A stretch of 64,000 nt of DNA from Bacillus luti (GCF_001884105.1 NZ_MACI01000038.1:1-64000); one strand, 5' to 3'. Counted from the first letter of the stretch, positions 16,349 to 25,479 are shown. Made by a program: numbers and translations. The notes: generated from the letters alone by a model not told the origin.

Positions 16349-17320
16349 TTAAAGTGCTTGAGCTGCTGTAATTAAAGCTAACTTGTACACTTCTTCTTCG
16401 TTACATCCACGAGATAGGTCATTTACAGGCATGTTTAAGCCTTGTAAGATTGGTCCTACTGCTTCGAAGTTACCTAAGCGTTGAGCGATTTTGTAGCCGA
16501 TGTTACCAGCTTCTAAGCTTGGGAATACGAATACGTTAGCATCACCTTTAATTGTAGAACCTGGAGCCTTTTTCTCAGCTACAGATGGTACGAATGCAGC
16601 ATCGAATTGGAATTCTCCATCTAAAGTTAACTCAGGAGCCATTTCTTTTGCAATGCGAGTTGCTTCTACAACTTTTTCTGTTTCTGGAGATTTCGCAGAA
16701 CCTTTTGTAGAGAAGCTTAACATAGCAACGCGTGGATCAATACCGAATAACTCAGCAGTTTTCGCACTTTCGATACCGATTTCAGCTAAATCTTGGCTGT
16801 TTGGTGCAATGTTAATTGCGCAATCAGCGAATACATATTTCTCTTCTTCACGTACCATGATGAATACGCCAGAAGTTTTTGTAACGCCTGGTTTTGTTTT
16901 AATAATTTGAAGTGCTGGACGAACTGTATCAGCTGTAGAGTGAGCTGCACCACTTACTAAACCGTGTGCTTTGCCCATGTATACAAGCATTGTACCGAAG
17001 TAGTTTTCGTCTTTAAGGATTTTGCGAGCGTCTTCTTCTGTTGCTTTACCTTTACGGCGTTCAACGAAAGATGCTACCATTGCATCCATTTCTTCGTATG
17101 TAGCTGGGTCGTAAATATCAACGCCTGCTAATGTTAAATTCATGCTAGCAGCTTTTGCGCTAATTTCTTCTTTATTACCAACTAAGATTGGTTTTACTAA
17201 CTCTTCTTTTGCTAAACGCTCTGCAGCGCCTAAAATTCTTTCATCAGTTCCTTCAGGAAGTACGATAGAAATGCCTTTTCCTTGAACTTTTTCTTTTACT
17301 GTTGTAAATAAATTGCTCAC
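16349..17320 (-). CDS. pta: Phosphate acetyltransferase
   Basis: Interconverts acetyl-CoA and acetyl phosphate, the first step of acetate overflow together with acetate kinase. The 323-residue short form is typical of Firmicutes and lacks the N-terminal domains of enteric Pta. Signature sequences: GLVSGAAHSTADTVRPALQIIKT (about 119-141), FADCAINIAPN (about 164-174) and FPSLEAGNIGYKIAQR near 272-287. GGAGGG precedes the start. I did not find a convincing CcpA cre site upstream, although B. subtilis pta is CcpA-activated. Identity is secure. Confidence 0.97.
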   Translation of the reverse strand: MSNLFTTVKEKVQGKGISIVLPEGTDERILGAAERLAKEELVKPILVGNKEEISAKAASMNLTLAGVDIYDPATYEEMDAMVASFVERRKGKATEEDARKILKDENYFGTMLVYMGKAHGLVSGAAHSTADTVRPALQIIKTKPGVTKTSGVFIMVREEEKYVFADCAINIAPNSQDLAEIGIESAKTAELFGIDPRVAMLSFSTKGSAKSPETEKVVEATRIAKEMAPELTLDGEFQFDAAFVPSVAEKKAPGSTIKGDANVFVFPSLEAGNIGYKIAQRLGNFEAVGPILQGLNMPVNDLSRGCNEEEVYKLALITAAQAL

Positions 17321-17416
17321 GAATAAACCCTCCTACAAATGTTAAAAAACTCTATCTTTAAGAATACTGCTTTTCCTCTATATTTTAAACTTATAGCTCC
17401 TAAAAAATAGATAAAA

Positions 17417-17431
17417 TGAAAATGATTATTT
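17417..17431. promoter_or_regulatory. Weak Fur-like motif upstream of hemQ
   Basis: TGAAAATGATTATTT matches TGATAATNATTATCA at 12 of 15 positions, 155 bases before hemQ and near the pta start. Function uncertain. Confidence 0.3.
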
Positions 17432-17585
17432 TTTCATAAAATTCAGCCATGGAATCCAGCCCATTTAAGGGCTCCTCTTTCCTTTAAATGTGACAATTTT
17501 ATGCGCTGAAGTTTTATATAGATGATTTTAAAACTATATATGCTATAGTTAACGTGTAAAACTATCATTAACTGAGGTGAATAGA

Positions 17586-18329
17586 ATGAGTGAAGCAACA
17601 ACAACGTTAGATGGCTGGTATTGTTTACATGATTTACGTTCTATTGATTGGGCTGCATGGAAAACATTATCTAGCGACGAACGCGGACAAGCAGTGTCTG
17701 AATTTTTAAATGTCGTTGAAAAATGGAACGAAGTAGCTACTGCAAAAAAAGGCAGTCATGCAATGTATACAGTTGTTGGCCAAAAAGCTGATATTATGCT
17801 TATGATTTTACGTCCAACAATGGAAGAATTAAATGAAATTGAGACAGAATTGAATAAAACAACATTAGCTGAATATATGGTTCCTGCATATTCTTACGTA
17901 TCTGTTGTTGAACTAAGCAACTACCTTCCAGCTGATGAAGATCCATATCAAAATCCACAAATTTTAGCTCGCTTATATCCTGAATTACCGAAAGCAAATC
18001 ATATTTGCTTCTATCCAATGGATAAGCGTCGCCAAGGTGATGACAACTGGTACATGCTTCCTATGGAAGAGCGTAAAAAAATGATGTACAGCCACAGCAA
18101 GATTGGTCGCCAATACGCAGGGAAAGTACGCCAAGTTATTTCAGGATCTGTTGGATTCGATGATTTCGAGTGGGGCGTAACATTATTCGCTGACGATGTT
18201 CTTCAATTTAAGAAACTTATATACGAAATGCGCTTCGATGAAGTAAGTGCTCGTTATGGTGAATTCGGAACATTCTTCGTTGGAAACATCTTACCAGACG
18301 AAAAAGTAGAGAAATTTTTACACATATAA
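17586..18329 (+). CDS. hemQ: Coproheme decarboxylase HemQ
   Basis: Last enzyme of the coproporphyrin-dependent haem pathway of Gram-positives; converts coprohaem to haem b with peroxide. The 247-residue chlorite-dismutase-fold protein keeps the known functional residues shifted by four from the Geobacillus enzyme: Tyr143, Met145 and Lys147 (FYPMDKRR), proximal His170 (MYSHSKIGR) and Gln183. Start ATG 17586 is chosen because GAGGTG lies immediately upstream; an in-frame GTG at 17577 sits inside that site. Often misnamed chlorite dismutase. Adjacent to pta as in B. subtilis (ywfI). Confidence 0.96.
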
Positions 18330-18334
18330 TATTG

Positions 18335-18363
18335 AAAAAGGGACGAAATTCGTTCCTTTTTTT
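18335..18363 (+). terminator. hemQ terminator
   Basis: AAAGGGACGAA and TTCGTTCCTTT followed by T residues. Confidence 0.8.
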
Positions 18364-18519
18364 ATTTCCTTCTATATTTCTTTTCAAAAAACTTCTTTTT
18401 TCCGCAAATTTGAACAAAAATCGACAAATCCCTTACAAAATTGTAACTTTTCTATATCCAAATTCATGCTAAAATGGTACGAGCTATATGCTAATAACGA
18501 TGCGAAGGTGATAATTTAT

Positions 18520-19794
18520 ATGAAGAAAATCCTGTCTATTTTACTAGCGCTTCTATTGTCAATTTCTTCCTTAGGAGTAACAACATCCCATGCGGAAGAA
18601 AAAATACAAATAGAAGCCGCTGCTGCACTTCTATTTGATGCAGATACAGGGAAAATACTGCATGAACAAAATCCAGATGAACTACTAGCTATTGCTAGTA
18701 TGTCAAAATTAATTGTTGTTTACGCTGTTTTAGAAGCAATTAAAGAAGGGAAAATCACTTGGGATACGAAAGTAAATATTTCCGATTACGCTTATGAAGT
18801 CTCTCGTAATAACGAATTCTCTAACGTGCCATTTGAGAAAGGACGTCAATATACCGTAAAAGAATTATATCATTCTATTGTTATCTTCTCTGCAAACGGG
18901 TCTAGTATTGCTTTAGCAGAGCTACTTGCAGGAAGTGAGAAGAACTTCTTAAATCTAGCAAATGAACATGCAAAAAAACTAGGGTTAAAGAAATATAAAT
19001 TTGTAAACTCTACTGGTTTAAATAATGCTGATTTAAAAGGGAAACATCCGGAAGGTACTGACCCTAATGGAGAAAACTCCATGTCAGCTCGCGATATGGG
19101 TATTCTTTCAAAAACAATTATTACAAAGTATCCAGAAATGCTAGAGGATACAAAACAAAGATTTAGAAACTTCCCAGACAATCATCCAAAACCAATTCGT
19201 ATGGAAAACTGGAACTGGATGTTACCAGGAGCTGCCTTCGCTTATGAAGGTACTGATGGTTTAAAAACAGGAAGTTCTGATACAGCTGGATATGGATTTA
19301 CTATTACTGCGAAACGCGGTGATTTACGTCTTATCTCGGTTATTATTAAAACAAAATCAATGGACGAGCGATTCACAGAATCCCGTGAATTAATCGAATA
19401 TGGATTTAATAACTTCGAAAAACAAAAGCTAAAGGTTGATAAAAATAACACAATCTCTGTAGTAAAAGGGCAAGAAGATCAAGTAACCGTTGCACCTGAA
19501 AAAGAAATAACAGTAATTGCGAAAAAAGGTAGCAAGGCACCTTATAAAATTGAGACCGAAGCAGATAAATCCATCGCTGAAGATGGACATTTAGTTGCCC
19601 CGATTAAAAAAGATGCTAAGGTCGGTTCAATCGTTTTAGAATCAACTGATAATAAATACGGTTTCTTAGACGGCAGTAAAAGTATGAAAGTTACTGCAAA
19701 AGCGACAGAAGAAGTTGAAAAAGCAAATTGGTTCGTGTTAACGATGCGTTCAGTTGGTGATTTCTTCTCAGGATTATGGTCTAAAGTGTTTTAA
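18520..19794 (+). CDS. D-alanyl-D-alanine carboxypeptidase (PBP5-like)
   Basis: Low-molecular-weight penicillin-binding protein that trims the terminal D-Ala of peptidoglycan stem peptides. The 424-residue precursor has a signal peptide ending SHA-EE (about residue 25), the S11 motifs SMSK with nucleophile Ser60, SAN at 124-126 and KTG at 249-251, then a beta-sheet C-terminal domain (about 300-395) and a terminal amphipathic helix FFSGLWSKVF for membrane attachment. Start ATG 18520 is preceded by GAAGGTG and gives a proper signal peptide. It is close to DacA/DacF but I do not assign a specific symbol. Confidence 0.93.
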   Translation: MKKILSILLALLLSISSLGVTTSHAEEKIQIEAAAALLFDADTGKILHEQNPDELLAIASMSKLIVVYAVLEAIKEGKITWDTKVNISDYAYEVSRNNEFSNVPFEKGRQYTVKELYHSIVIFSANGSSIALAELLAGSEKNFLNLANEHAKKLGLKKYKFVNSTGLNNADLKGKHPEGTDPNGENSMSARDMGILSKTIITKYPEMLEDTKQRFRNFPDNHPKPIRMENWNWMLPGAAFAYEGTDGLKTGSSDTAGYGFTITAKRGDLRLISVIIKTKSMDERFTESRELIEYGFNNFEKQKLKVDKNNTISVVKGQEDQVTVAPEKEITVIAKKGSKAPYKIETEADKSIAEDGHLVAPIKKDAKVGSIVLESTDNKYGFLDGSKSMKVTAKATEEVEKANWFVLTMRSVGDFFSGLWSKVF

Positions 19795-19828
19795 TAAAAA
19801 AGCTAGCGCGAGCTAGCTTTTTTTTATT
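19795..19828 (+). terminator. Carboxypeptidase gene terminator
   Basis: AAAAAGCTAGC and GCTAGCTTTTT with loop GCGA and a T run. Confidence 0.9.
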
Positions 19829-19858
19829 TTCTCTCTACATGTAAAACTTCGTTTGGTT

Positions 19859-19888
19859 GTCATATCTGAGTCCTTTTTCTCATACGTA
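19859..19888 (+). promoter_or_regulatory. Candidate sigma-E promoter of cwlJ-gerQ
   Basis: GTCATAT (19859-19865), a 15-base spacer and CATACGTA (19881-19888) closely match the mother-cell sigma-E pattern. Fits the mother-cell synthesis of CwlJ and GerQ. Confidence 0.6.
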
Positions 19889-19967
19889 TGAACTAGTAAT
19901 CGTTCCACACTTCATCTAGAAATAAACCTCTTTCCAAAAGGTATTCCAAAAAGAGAGGTGACACATA

Positions 19968-20390
19968 ATGGGTGTTATTGCTTATAACGAAGAAGATGTA
20001 AAGTTATTAGCTAGACTGATGCGTGCTGAAGCTGAAGGAGAAGGGCAACAAGGAATGTTAATGGTCGGAAACGTTGGGGTAAATCGTGTCCGCGGAAATT
20101 GTTTAGATTTTAAAAAAATACGTAATTTACGTCAAATGGTTTATCAAAATCCTGGTGGTTTTGAGGCAACTCAAAAAGGGTATTTCTATCAGCGTGCGAG
20201 AGAACAAGATATCGCATTAGCAAGGCGAACGATTCAAGGACAACGTTTTTGGCCTGCCAACTTTTCCTTATGGTTTTTTAGACCCGAAGGCCCTTGTCCG
20301 CCAACTTGGTATAATCAACAGAACTCTGGTCGCTTCAAAAAGCACTGCTTCTTCCAGCCATCTGGTGAGGATTGTCCTGGCGTATATTAA
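19968..20390 (+). CDS. cwlJ: Spore cortex-lytic enzyme CwlJ
   Basis: Cortex hydrolase of the SleB/CwlJ (Hydrolase_2) family, made in the mother cell and held in the spore coat, triggered by Ca-dipicolinate during germination. The 140-residue protein has no signal peptide, as usual for CwlJ, and shows LARLMRAEAEGEGQQGMLMVGNVGVNRV (about 12-38), whose Glu is the presumed catalytic residue. GAGAGGTG precedes the start. It is followed 27 bases later by gerQ, whose product is needed for CwlJ localisation, so the operon joins both partners. Confidence 0.94.
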   Translation: MGVIAYNEEDVKLLARLMRAEAEGEGQQGMLMVGNVGVNRVRGNCLDFKKIRNLRQMVYQNPGGFEATQKGYFYQRAREQDIALARRTIQGQRFWPANFSLWFFRPEGPCPPTWYNQQNSGRFKKHCFFQPSGEDCPGVY

Positions 20391-20417
20391 GGATTAATAA
20401 TGAGGAGGGATTTTTGA

Positions 20418-20846
20418 ATGGCACAGCAACAAAATCCGTATTACGGAACAGGTTTCTATCAACCATCTGGAACTTACGTACAACCGCAACAAATGACTCA
20501 ACAACAACAGCAGGCAATGCAACAACAAGCAATGCAGCAACAAGCAGCTCAAGCTGCAGTTTCTCAGGGTATGTTACCATTAGAACAATCATATATTGAA
20601 AATATCCTCCGTTTAAACAAGGGTAAGCAAGCCACAGTTGTAATGACCTATGAGCGTGGCAGTTCTCTTGGTACACAATCTTATACAGGTATTATTGAAG
20701 CAGCTGGTCGTGATCATATCGTTATTAGTGAACCACAATCAGGAAAACGTTATTTACTACTAATGATTTACTTAGATTACGTAGAATTTCCAGAAGAAAT
20801 TACGTATTTGCCTAGTCAACAAGCAACTTATGCTCCAAGACCATAA
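20418..20846 (+). CDS. gerQ: Spore coat protein GerQ
   Basis: Inner-coat protein needed to place CwlJ in the spore coat. The 142-residue protein has a glutamine-rich N-terminal half (residues 3-50, many QQ runs) and a conserved C-terminal domain (about 52-130: SYIENILRLNKGKQATVVMTYE... GIIEAAGRDHIVISEPQSGKRYLLLMIYLDYV). The first lysine is at position 68, whereas B. subtilis GerQ has N-terminal lysines used by transglutaminase Tgl. AGGAGG lies upstream. Co-transcribed with cwlJ. Confidence 0.93.
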   Translation: MAQQQNPYYGTGFYQPSGTYVQPQQMTQQQQQAMQQQAMQQQAAQAAVSQGMLPLEQSYIENILRLNKGKQATVVMTYERGSSLGTQSYTGIIEAAGRDHIVISEPQSGKRYLLLMIYLDYVEFPEEITYLPSQQATYAPRP

Positions 20847-20879
20847 AAAAAAGCTGGCAAATGCCAGCTTTTGTTTTTT
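20845..20879. terminator. Bidirectional terminator between gerQ and ywdK
   Basis: AAAAGCTGGCA and TGCCAGCTTTT with a short loop and flanking A/T runs. Confidence 0.9.
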
Positions 20880-21246
20880 ATAATCCTTTTACAACCGCAG
20901 TCCCTACTAGAATCCACGCCACAATAAACGCTACACCACCAAGAGGTGTAATTGGACCAAAGAACTTAATGCCTGTCGTACTTAATGCATACAAACTACC
21001 TGAGAACATAATAATCCCAGCTACCATTAGCCAACCAGCAGTAGTTAAAAGTGATGATTGAATCTTATCCATCAATAAAGCAACTACAAATAGTCCACCT
21101 GCATGAAACATTTGATATGTAACGCCTGTTTTCCAAACTTCTAACATTTTTGCAGAAATTTTATTCTCTAAACCGTGTGCTCCAAAGGCTCCTAACGCAA
21201 CAGATAGCCCCGCTGCAATACAACCTAGTAAAAAGAAAATTTTCAT
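20878..21246 (-). CDS. ywdK: DUF423 membrane protein (YwdK)
   Basis: A 122-residue integral membrane protein with four hydrophobic segments. It begins MKIFFLLGCIAAGLSVALGAFGAHGLENKIS, the diagnostic GAFGAHGL motif of the DUF423 family, and ends GVAFIVAWILVGTAVVKGL. GGGGAATT-type site precedes the start. It follows ywdI on the same strand and is likely in the same transcript. No function is established for the family. Confidence 0.93.
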   Translation of the reverse strand: MKIFFLLGCIAAGLSVALGAFGAHGLENKISAKMLEVWKTGVTYQMFHAGGLFVVALLMDKIQSSLLTTAGWLMVAGIIMFSGSLYALSTTGIKFFGPITPLGGVAFIVAWILVGTAVVKGL

Positions 21247-21310
21247 TCTAATTCCCCTTTTTTACTTTTATCATAAGCAATTTTTACATATAAGCCAAAC
21301 GATTTATCTC

Positions 21311-21598
21311 CTAAAAATCTAATAAAGAATTACCGTTTGCATCATCTTCTTTTATATATACTGGTTCTCCAGAAACTGGCATAACCGGTTGGACTGTTGT
21401 CATAGGCTGCGATCCAATTATTTGTGATTGAACTTGCGGCTCTCTATACGTGTGGGATTCCACTTGTTCATCTAATAATAAATCACATAATGCTCGCACA
21501 ACTAATAAATGCTCTTTTGATTTTTGACCTTCACTACTTTTTGCCTTTGCAACTTCATTTGCCATTTTATTTAAAATCTTGTCGCTCGATATTTGCAT
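21311..21598 (-). CDS. ywdI: DUF5327 family protein (YwdI)
   Basis: A 95-residue soluble protein. The N-terminal half MQISSDKILNKMANEVAKAK...HLLVVRALCDLLLDEQ is predicted helical and is the conserved DUF5327 part; the C-terminal half is Gln/Val/Pro-rich and ends GNSLLDF. It starts six bases after the stop of the potassium-channel gene, so the two are co-transcribed, and GAGGTGAC provides the ribosome binding site. Same name and neighbourhood as B. subtilis ywdI. Function unknown. Confidence 0.85.
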   Translation of the reverse strand: MQISSDKILNKMANEVAKAKSSEGQKSKEHLLVVRALCDLLLDEQVESHTYREPQVQSQIIGSQPMTTVQPVMPVSGEPVYIKEDDANGNSLLDF

Positions 21599-21604
21599 TC
21601 CTTG

Positions 21605-22609
21605 TCACCTCTTACTTTGTAGTTCTTTCTCAAATTGTCCCAGCTTCTCAACTGAACCAAATACTATTATCATATCACGTTCTTGCAGTTTTTCCTGCCC
21701 CGTTGGATTATGTATAATATCCCCATTTCTTAAAATCGCTAAAATTGTCACATCAAATTGATTCCTCACATCACTCTCTAGTAACGATTTACTAGTTAAG
21801 ATAGAATCTTTTCCGACTGAAATTTCTTCAATTACAAATGACTGATCTATTCCATACAGTACTGTATCAATATAATGAACTGTTAGCGGATTCGCAATAC
21901 CTTTTGCAATATGAATCCCTGCCATACTAGATGGATTAATAACTTTATTTGCACCAGCACGCCTTAATTTTTCTTCGGTTTCTGGCTTTTCAGCTCTCGC
22001 AACAATTTTAATTGTGTCGTTTAATCCTCTCGCTGTTAATGTAATAAATACATTTTCAGCATCATTGGCAACAATAGCAACTAAACCCGCTGCTTTTGAA
22101 ATTCCAGCATGATGTAACACTTGATCTTCCGTTGCATCCCCGTGTACATACAAAAGTTTTTCCTGTTCCAATATACTTTCATCCTTATCCACCACGACAA
22201 ATGGAATTTTCTTCTCCTGTAATTCATGTACAACTTGGAGCCCCACTCTACCGCAACCACACACTATAATATGATTTTGCAACTGTGCTATTTGTTTATC
22301 CATCTTCTTCCTCCGTACTGCATGAAATAGGTTCCCTTCAATAATCATAGCTGCCACTACCCCGATTGCATACGTAACAATACCGACTCCAACAGGAATA
22401 ATGAGAAGTGCAAATACTTTCCCCGCCTGCGTTATAGGTACCGCATCTCCATATCCAACCGTCAATACAGTAATCATCGTCATCCAAAATGCCTGAAACA
22501 AACTAATTTCTTCAATTGTCATAAATCCTAGTGTTCCTAGCATTACGACAAAAGTCATACATATAACTGCTATCCATAATTGCTTACGTGCATTCATATC
22601 ATGTTTCAA
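21605..22609 (-). CDS. Two-TM potassium channel with RCK domain (YugO/MthK-like)
   Basis: A 334-residue K+ channel subunit. Two membrane helices (about 10-30 and 65-92) flank the pore loop with the selectivity filter TVGYGD at about 46-51. A cytoplasmic RCK/TrkA-N domain follows (IVCGCGRVGLQVVHEL at 114-129, a GxGxxG nucleotide-binding loop) and then a TrkA-C domain (about 255-334). B. subtilis YugO, involved in electrical signalling in biofilms, has the same plan. It heads a short operon with ywdI and probably ywdK. Confidence 0.92.
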   Translation of the reverse strand: MKHDMNARKQLWIAVICMTFVVMLGTLGFMTIEEISLFQAFWMTMITVLTVGYGDAVPITQAGKVFALLIIPVGVGIVTYAIGVVAAMIIEGNLFHAVRRKKMDKQIAQLQNHIIVCGCGRVGLQVVHELQEKKIPFVVVDKDESILEQEKLLYVHGDATEDQVLHHAGISKAAGLVAIVANDAENVFITLTARGLNDTIKIVARAEKPETEEKLRRAGANKVINPSSMAGIHIAKGIANPLTVHYIDTVLYGIDQSFVIEEISVGKDSILTSKSLLESDVRNQFDVTILAILRNGDIIHNPTGQEKLQERDMIIVFGSVEKLGQFEKELQSKR

Positions 22610-22692
22610 CTCTTTTCTCTATCTACAATCTTTGCCAGCGGAAATAAAATACGTATATACTAGAAACGGAATCTATGAAAGAGGTTGATATA

Positions 22693-23976
22693 ATGAAGAC
22701 ATTTCTTTCCGCCTTACAATGGGCACTATTTATTTTAGCTGGAAGCCTTATTGTACCCATTAGCGTCGCAACTAGTTATGGTCTCGATGGCGCTGAAGCT
22801 ATCGCGTTTGTACAAAGAACATTATTTGTTCTTGGCTTTGCTGGCCTACTCCAGGCTATATTTGGTCATAAACTTCCTATTCAAGAAGGACCTGCTGGCC
22901 TTTGGTGGGGAATTTTCTCCCTTTATGCAAGTTTAGGCGTCGTATTATTTGGATCAAGCAATGAAACACTTAAAGTCCTTCAGTACGCCTTCCTATTAAG
23001 TGGAATCATTTGTATTATTCTTAGCGTTTTTGGACTTATCGACAAACTCGTTCGCTACTTTACACCGACAGTCATTGGTACATATTTATTTCTTCTTGTC
23101 GCACAGCTTAGTGGCTCCTTCTTAAAAGGCATGTTTGGTCTTGATGGACAACATACGGAAGTACAAGCTGACGTATTTATTCTTTCACTCATTGTTATTT
23201 TACTATCCTTTTTCATTATGAAGCTACCTATTATTGGACAATATTCTGTTCTTTTCAGTATCGTCTGCGGCTGGATTTTGTTTGCATGCTTCGGATTATC
23301 TAATCCAATAACACCTGTGACAGACATAATTCGTCTGCCATCCCTATTTGTTTTTGGAATGCCTCGTATTGAATGGAATATGGCAATTACAGTCGTTTTT
23401 GTCACGTTACTACTTCTCACAAATATGTTAGCAAGTATTCGTGTTGTACAGAGGGTGGTTTCTAAGTACGAAGAAAATCCCGCTGAGAATCGCTTCAAGC
23501 AAGCAGGCATTATAACAGGAATAAACCAAGTGCTAGGCGGTCTATTTTCAGCTATTGGGCCCGTCGCCATTTCTGGATCAGCAGGATTTATTGCAACGAC
23601 TAATATTTATAAACGACTCCCATTTATGTTAGGTTCAAGTTTTATTATTTTCATTAGTATATTTCCAAAGATCACATCATTCTTTGCAGCAATCCCAGTT
23701 GCAGTCGGATATGCTGCCATTTATCCTGTATTCGCAAGTATGATTGGTCTCGCTTTTCGCGAATACGATACTGTCCAAAATAAAGAACGATTATTTAAAG
23801 TAGCCGGCCTTTCCATCTTCACTGGGGTTGGCGTTATGTTCGTCCCAGCAGGAGCATTTTCTACGCTCCCACCATTTCTAGCATCATTTTTAAGTAATGG
23901 TCTCGTTCTTGGATCTGTAATGGCTATCTTACTGGAAATATTATTTTCTCGCTCTAATGAAAAACAACTATCGTAA
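22693..23976 (+). CDS. ywdJ: Uracil/xanthine permease family protein (YwdJ)
   Basis: A 427-residue NCS2-type nucleobase:cation symporter with about 12-14 membrane helices. Family features include SGSAGFIATTNIYKRLPFMLGS near 302-323 and PVAVGYAAIYPVFASMIG near 347-364. Start ATG 22693 is chosen because AGAGG lies eight bases upstream; the ATG at 22675 precedes that site. It is divergent from the K+ channel gene. No purine riboswitch or PurR box is visible in the 80-base gap, so regulation is open. The exact substrate is not known. Confidence 0.88.
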   Translation: MKTFLSALQWALFILAGSLIVPISVATSYGLDGAEAIAFVQRTLFVLGFAGLLQAIFGHKLPIQEGPAGLWWGIFSLYASLGVVLFGSSNETLKVLQYAFLLSGIICIILSVFGLIDKLVRYFTPTVIGTYLFLLVAQLSGSFLKGMFGLDGQHTEVQADVFILSLIVILLSFFIMKLPIIGQYSVLFSIVCGWILFACFGLSNPITPVTDIIRLPSLFVFGMPRIEWNMAITVVFVTLLLLTNMLASIRVVQRVVSKYEENPAENRFKQAGIITGINQVLGGLFSAIGPVAISGSAGFIATTNIYKRLPFMLGSSFIIFISIFPKITSFFAAIPVAVGYAAIYPVFASMIGLAFREYDTVQNKERLFKVAGLSIFTGVGVMFVPAGAFSTLPPFLASFLSNGLVLGSVMAILLEILFSRSNEKQLS

Positions 23977-24020
23977 ATTGGAAAACTTCCATTATTGCAC
24001 TCTACCTGTAGAGTTGTTAC

Positions 24021-24059
24021 GATAAATTATCATAGGCAATACGCCTATGATAATTTATC
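24021..24059. repeat. Perfect 17-bp palindrome after ywdJ
   Basis: GATAAATTATCATAGGC (24021-24037) and its exact complement (24043-24059) around AATAC. It lies 45 bases after the ywdJ stop and could end or protect that transcript, but no T run follows. Confidence 0.8.
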
Positions 24060-24153
24060 CACTTCTTTCCGAAGAAGTTCGATGTCTTACTATTATTCCT
24101 TAACATCTTCATGAACATGTATTTCTATTTAAATAAAGAAGGGAATTTTCGAT

Positions 24154-24975
24154 ATGACTTATAAAATGATTGTTTTAGATCTAGATGATACTTTATTACG
24201 CGATGACCATACCATTTCACCTCGTACGAAAGAAGCGTTAATGACTGCACAAGAGCAAGGGGTAAAAGTTGTACTTGCTTCTGGACGTCCAACATTCGCA
24301 ATGCGTGCAATCGCAAAAGAATTACATTTAGAAGAGTACGGTAGCTTCATTCTTTCATTTAACGGTGCAAAAATTATTAACTGTAAAACAGATGAAGAAT
24401 TATTCAGTAGTACGTTATCTCCTGAAATCGTTCACAGTCTATACGATATTAGTAAAGACGAAAACGTCTGGATTCACACATATATTGGTGACAATATTAT
24501 AACTGAGGAGAATAACTCTTATACAGAAATTGAAGGCCAAATTACTGGTATGCCAATCGTAGAAGTAAATAATCTGAAAGAATCTGTACAACAGCCAGTT
24601 GTAAAAGTACTAATGGTAGAAAATCCAGAGCACTTACAAGCTGTAGAAGCAAAACTACAAAAACAACTAGAAGGCCAATTAAGCGTGATGCGTTCGAAAC
24701 CATTCTTCTTAGAATTTACTGAAGCCGGTGTTACAAAAGGAACGAGCTTAAACAAACTGATCCAAAAGCTTGGCATTAAGCGTGAAGAAGTTATCGCAAT
24801 GGGCGATAGCTATAACGATCAGGCGATGATTGAATTTGCAGGTCTTGGTGTTGCAATGGGCAATGCACCTGATGATATTAAAGAAATTGCAAACTACGTA
24901 ACAGATACAAATATGAACGATGGCGTTGCAAAAGTTGTAGAGAAATTCGTTTTAAAAACGGAAGTACTTGTTTAA
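24154..24975 (+). CDS. Cof-type HAD-superfamily phosphatase
   Basis: A 273-residue HAD IIB hydrolase. Motif I is LDLDDTLLRDDH (nucleophile Asp9), motif II LASGRP near 46-51, motif III Lys near 202 (KGTSLNKL) and motif IV GDSYNDQAMIEFAG near 221-234. The C2B cap domain occupies about residues 85-195. Relatives such as B. subtilis YwpJ, YkrA and YwtE dephosphorylate sugar phosphates, FMN or other metabolites; the natural substrate here cannot be deduced. AGAAGGG precedes the start. Monocistronic. Confidence 0.93.
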   Translation: MTYKMIVLDLDDTLLRDDHTISPRTKEALMTAQEQGVKVVLASGRPTFAMRAIAKELHLEEYGSFILSFNGAKIINCKTDEELFSSTLSPEIVHSLYDISKDENVWIHTYIGDNIITEENNSYTEIEGQITGMPIVEVNNLKESVQQPVVKVLMVENPEHLQAVEAKLQKQLEGQLSVMRSKPFFLEFTEAGVTKGTSLNKLIQKLGIKREEVIAMGDSYNDQAMIEFAGLGVAMGNAPDDIKEIANYVTDTNMNDGVAKVVEKFVLKTEVLV

Positions 24976-24988
24976 TATTTTCATTCAT

Positions 24989-25029
24989 AAAACCTATTTG
25001 AAGTCAAATACTTCAAATAGGTTTTTATT
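24989..25029 (+). terminator. HAD phosphatase gene terminator
   Basis: AAAACCTATTTGAAG and CTTCAAATAGGTTTT with loop TCAAATA and trailing T residues. Confidence 0.9.
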
Positions 25030-25184
25030 TAAATTACCATTCTTTTGTGACTATATTTTGAACTTTGCACTATTCTCGTAGTGTAAACTTTCTTTTTGTA
25101 TATAATGAAACAAAATAGACTATTTTATTTTGAAAAAGAATACAAATTTACTATATACAAGCATACGTTAAAGGAGGCTACTTC

Positions 25185-25478
25185 ATGTTATCTACACCAA
25201 TTGGACGATTAAGAGCGATCGGCTTAATCGAGGGTATTTCTTTCCTATTACTATTATTTGTAGCAATGCCATTAAAATATTTCGCAGGATTTGCAACTGC
25301 TGTTAAAATTACAGGCATGGCTCATGGTGTTCTGTTTATTCTATTCATCTTTGCAGTAATCCAAGTAACAATCGTACACCGTAAATCCATTTTATGGGCA
25401 CTTGGGGCATTCGTTTCATCCGTTATCCCATTCGGTACATTTGTACTAGATGCAAAACTAAAAAACGAACAACAATAA
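25185..25478 (+). CDS. DUF3817 small membrane protein
   Basis: A 97-residue protein with three hydrophobic segments, starting MLSTPIGRLRAIGLIEGISFLLLLFVAMPLKYFAG, the characteristic start of the DUF3817 family (B. subtilis YdzA-like). The GMAHG motif lies near residue 45. AAGGAGG precedes the start. It stands alone and is convergent with ung. Function is unknown. Confidence 0.88.
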   Translation: MLSTPIGRLRAIGLIEGISFLLLLFVAMPLKYFAGFATAVKITGMAHGVLFILFIFAVIQVTIVHRKSILWALGAFVSSVIPFGTFVLDAKLKNEQQ

Positions 25479-25479
25479 T

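Noticed and set aside
16500-16910. 136-residue plus-strand ORF inside pta
   Set aside because: Antisense shadow of a highly expressed conserved gene, with unlike codon use and no start site.
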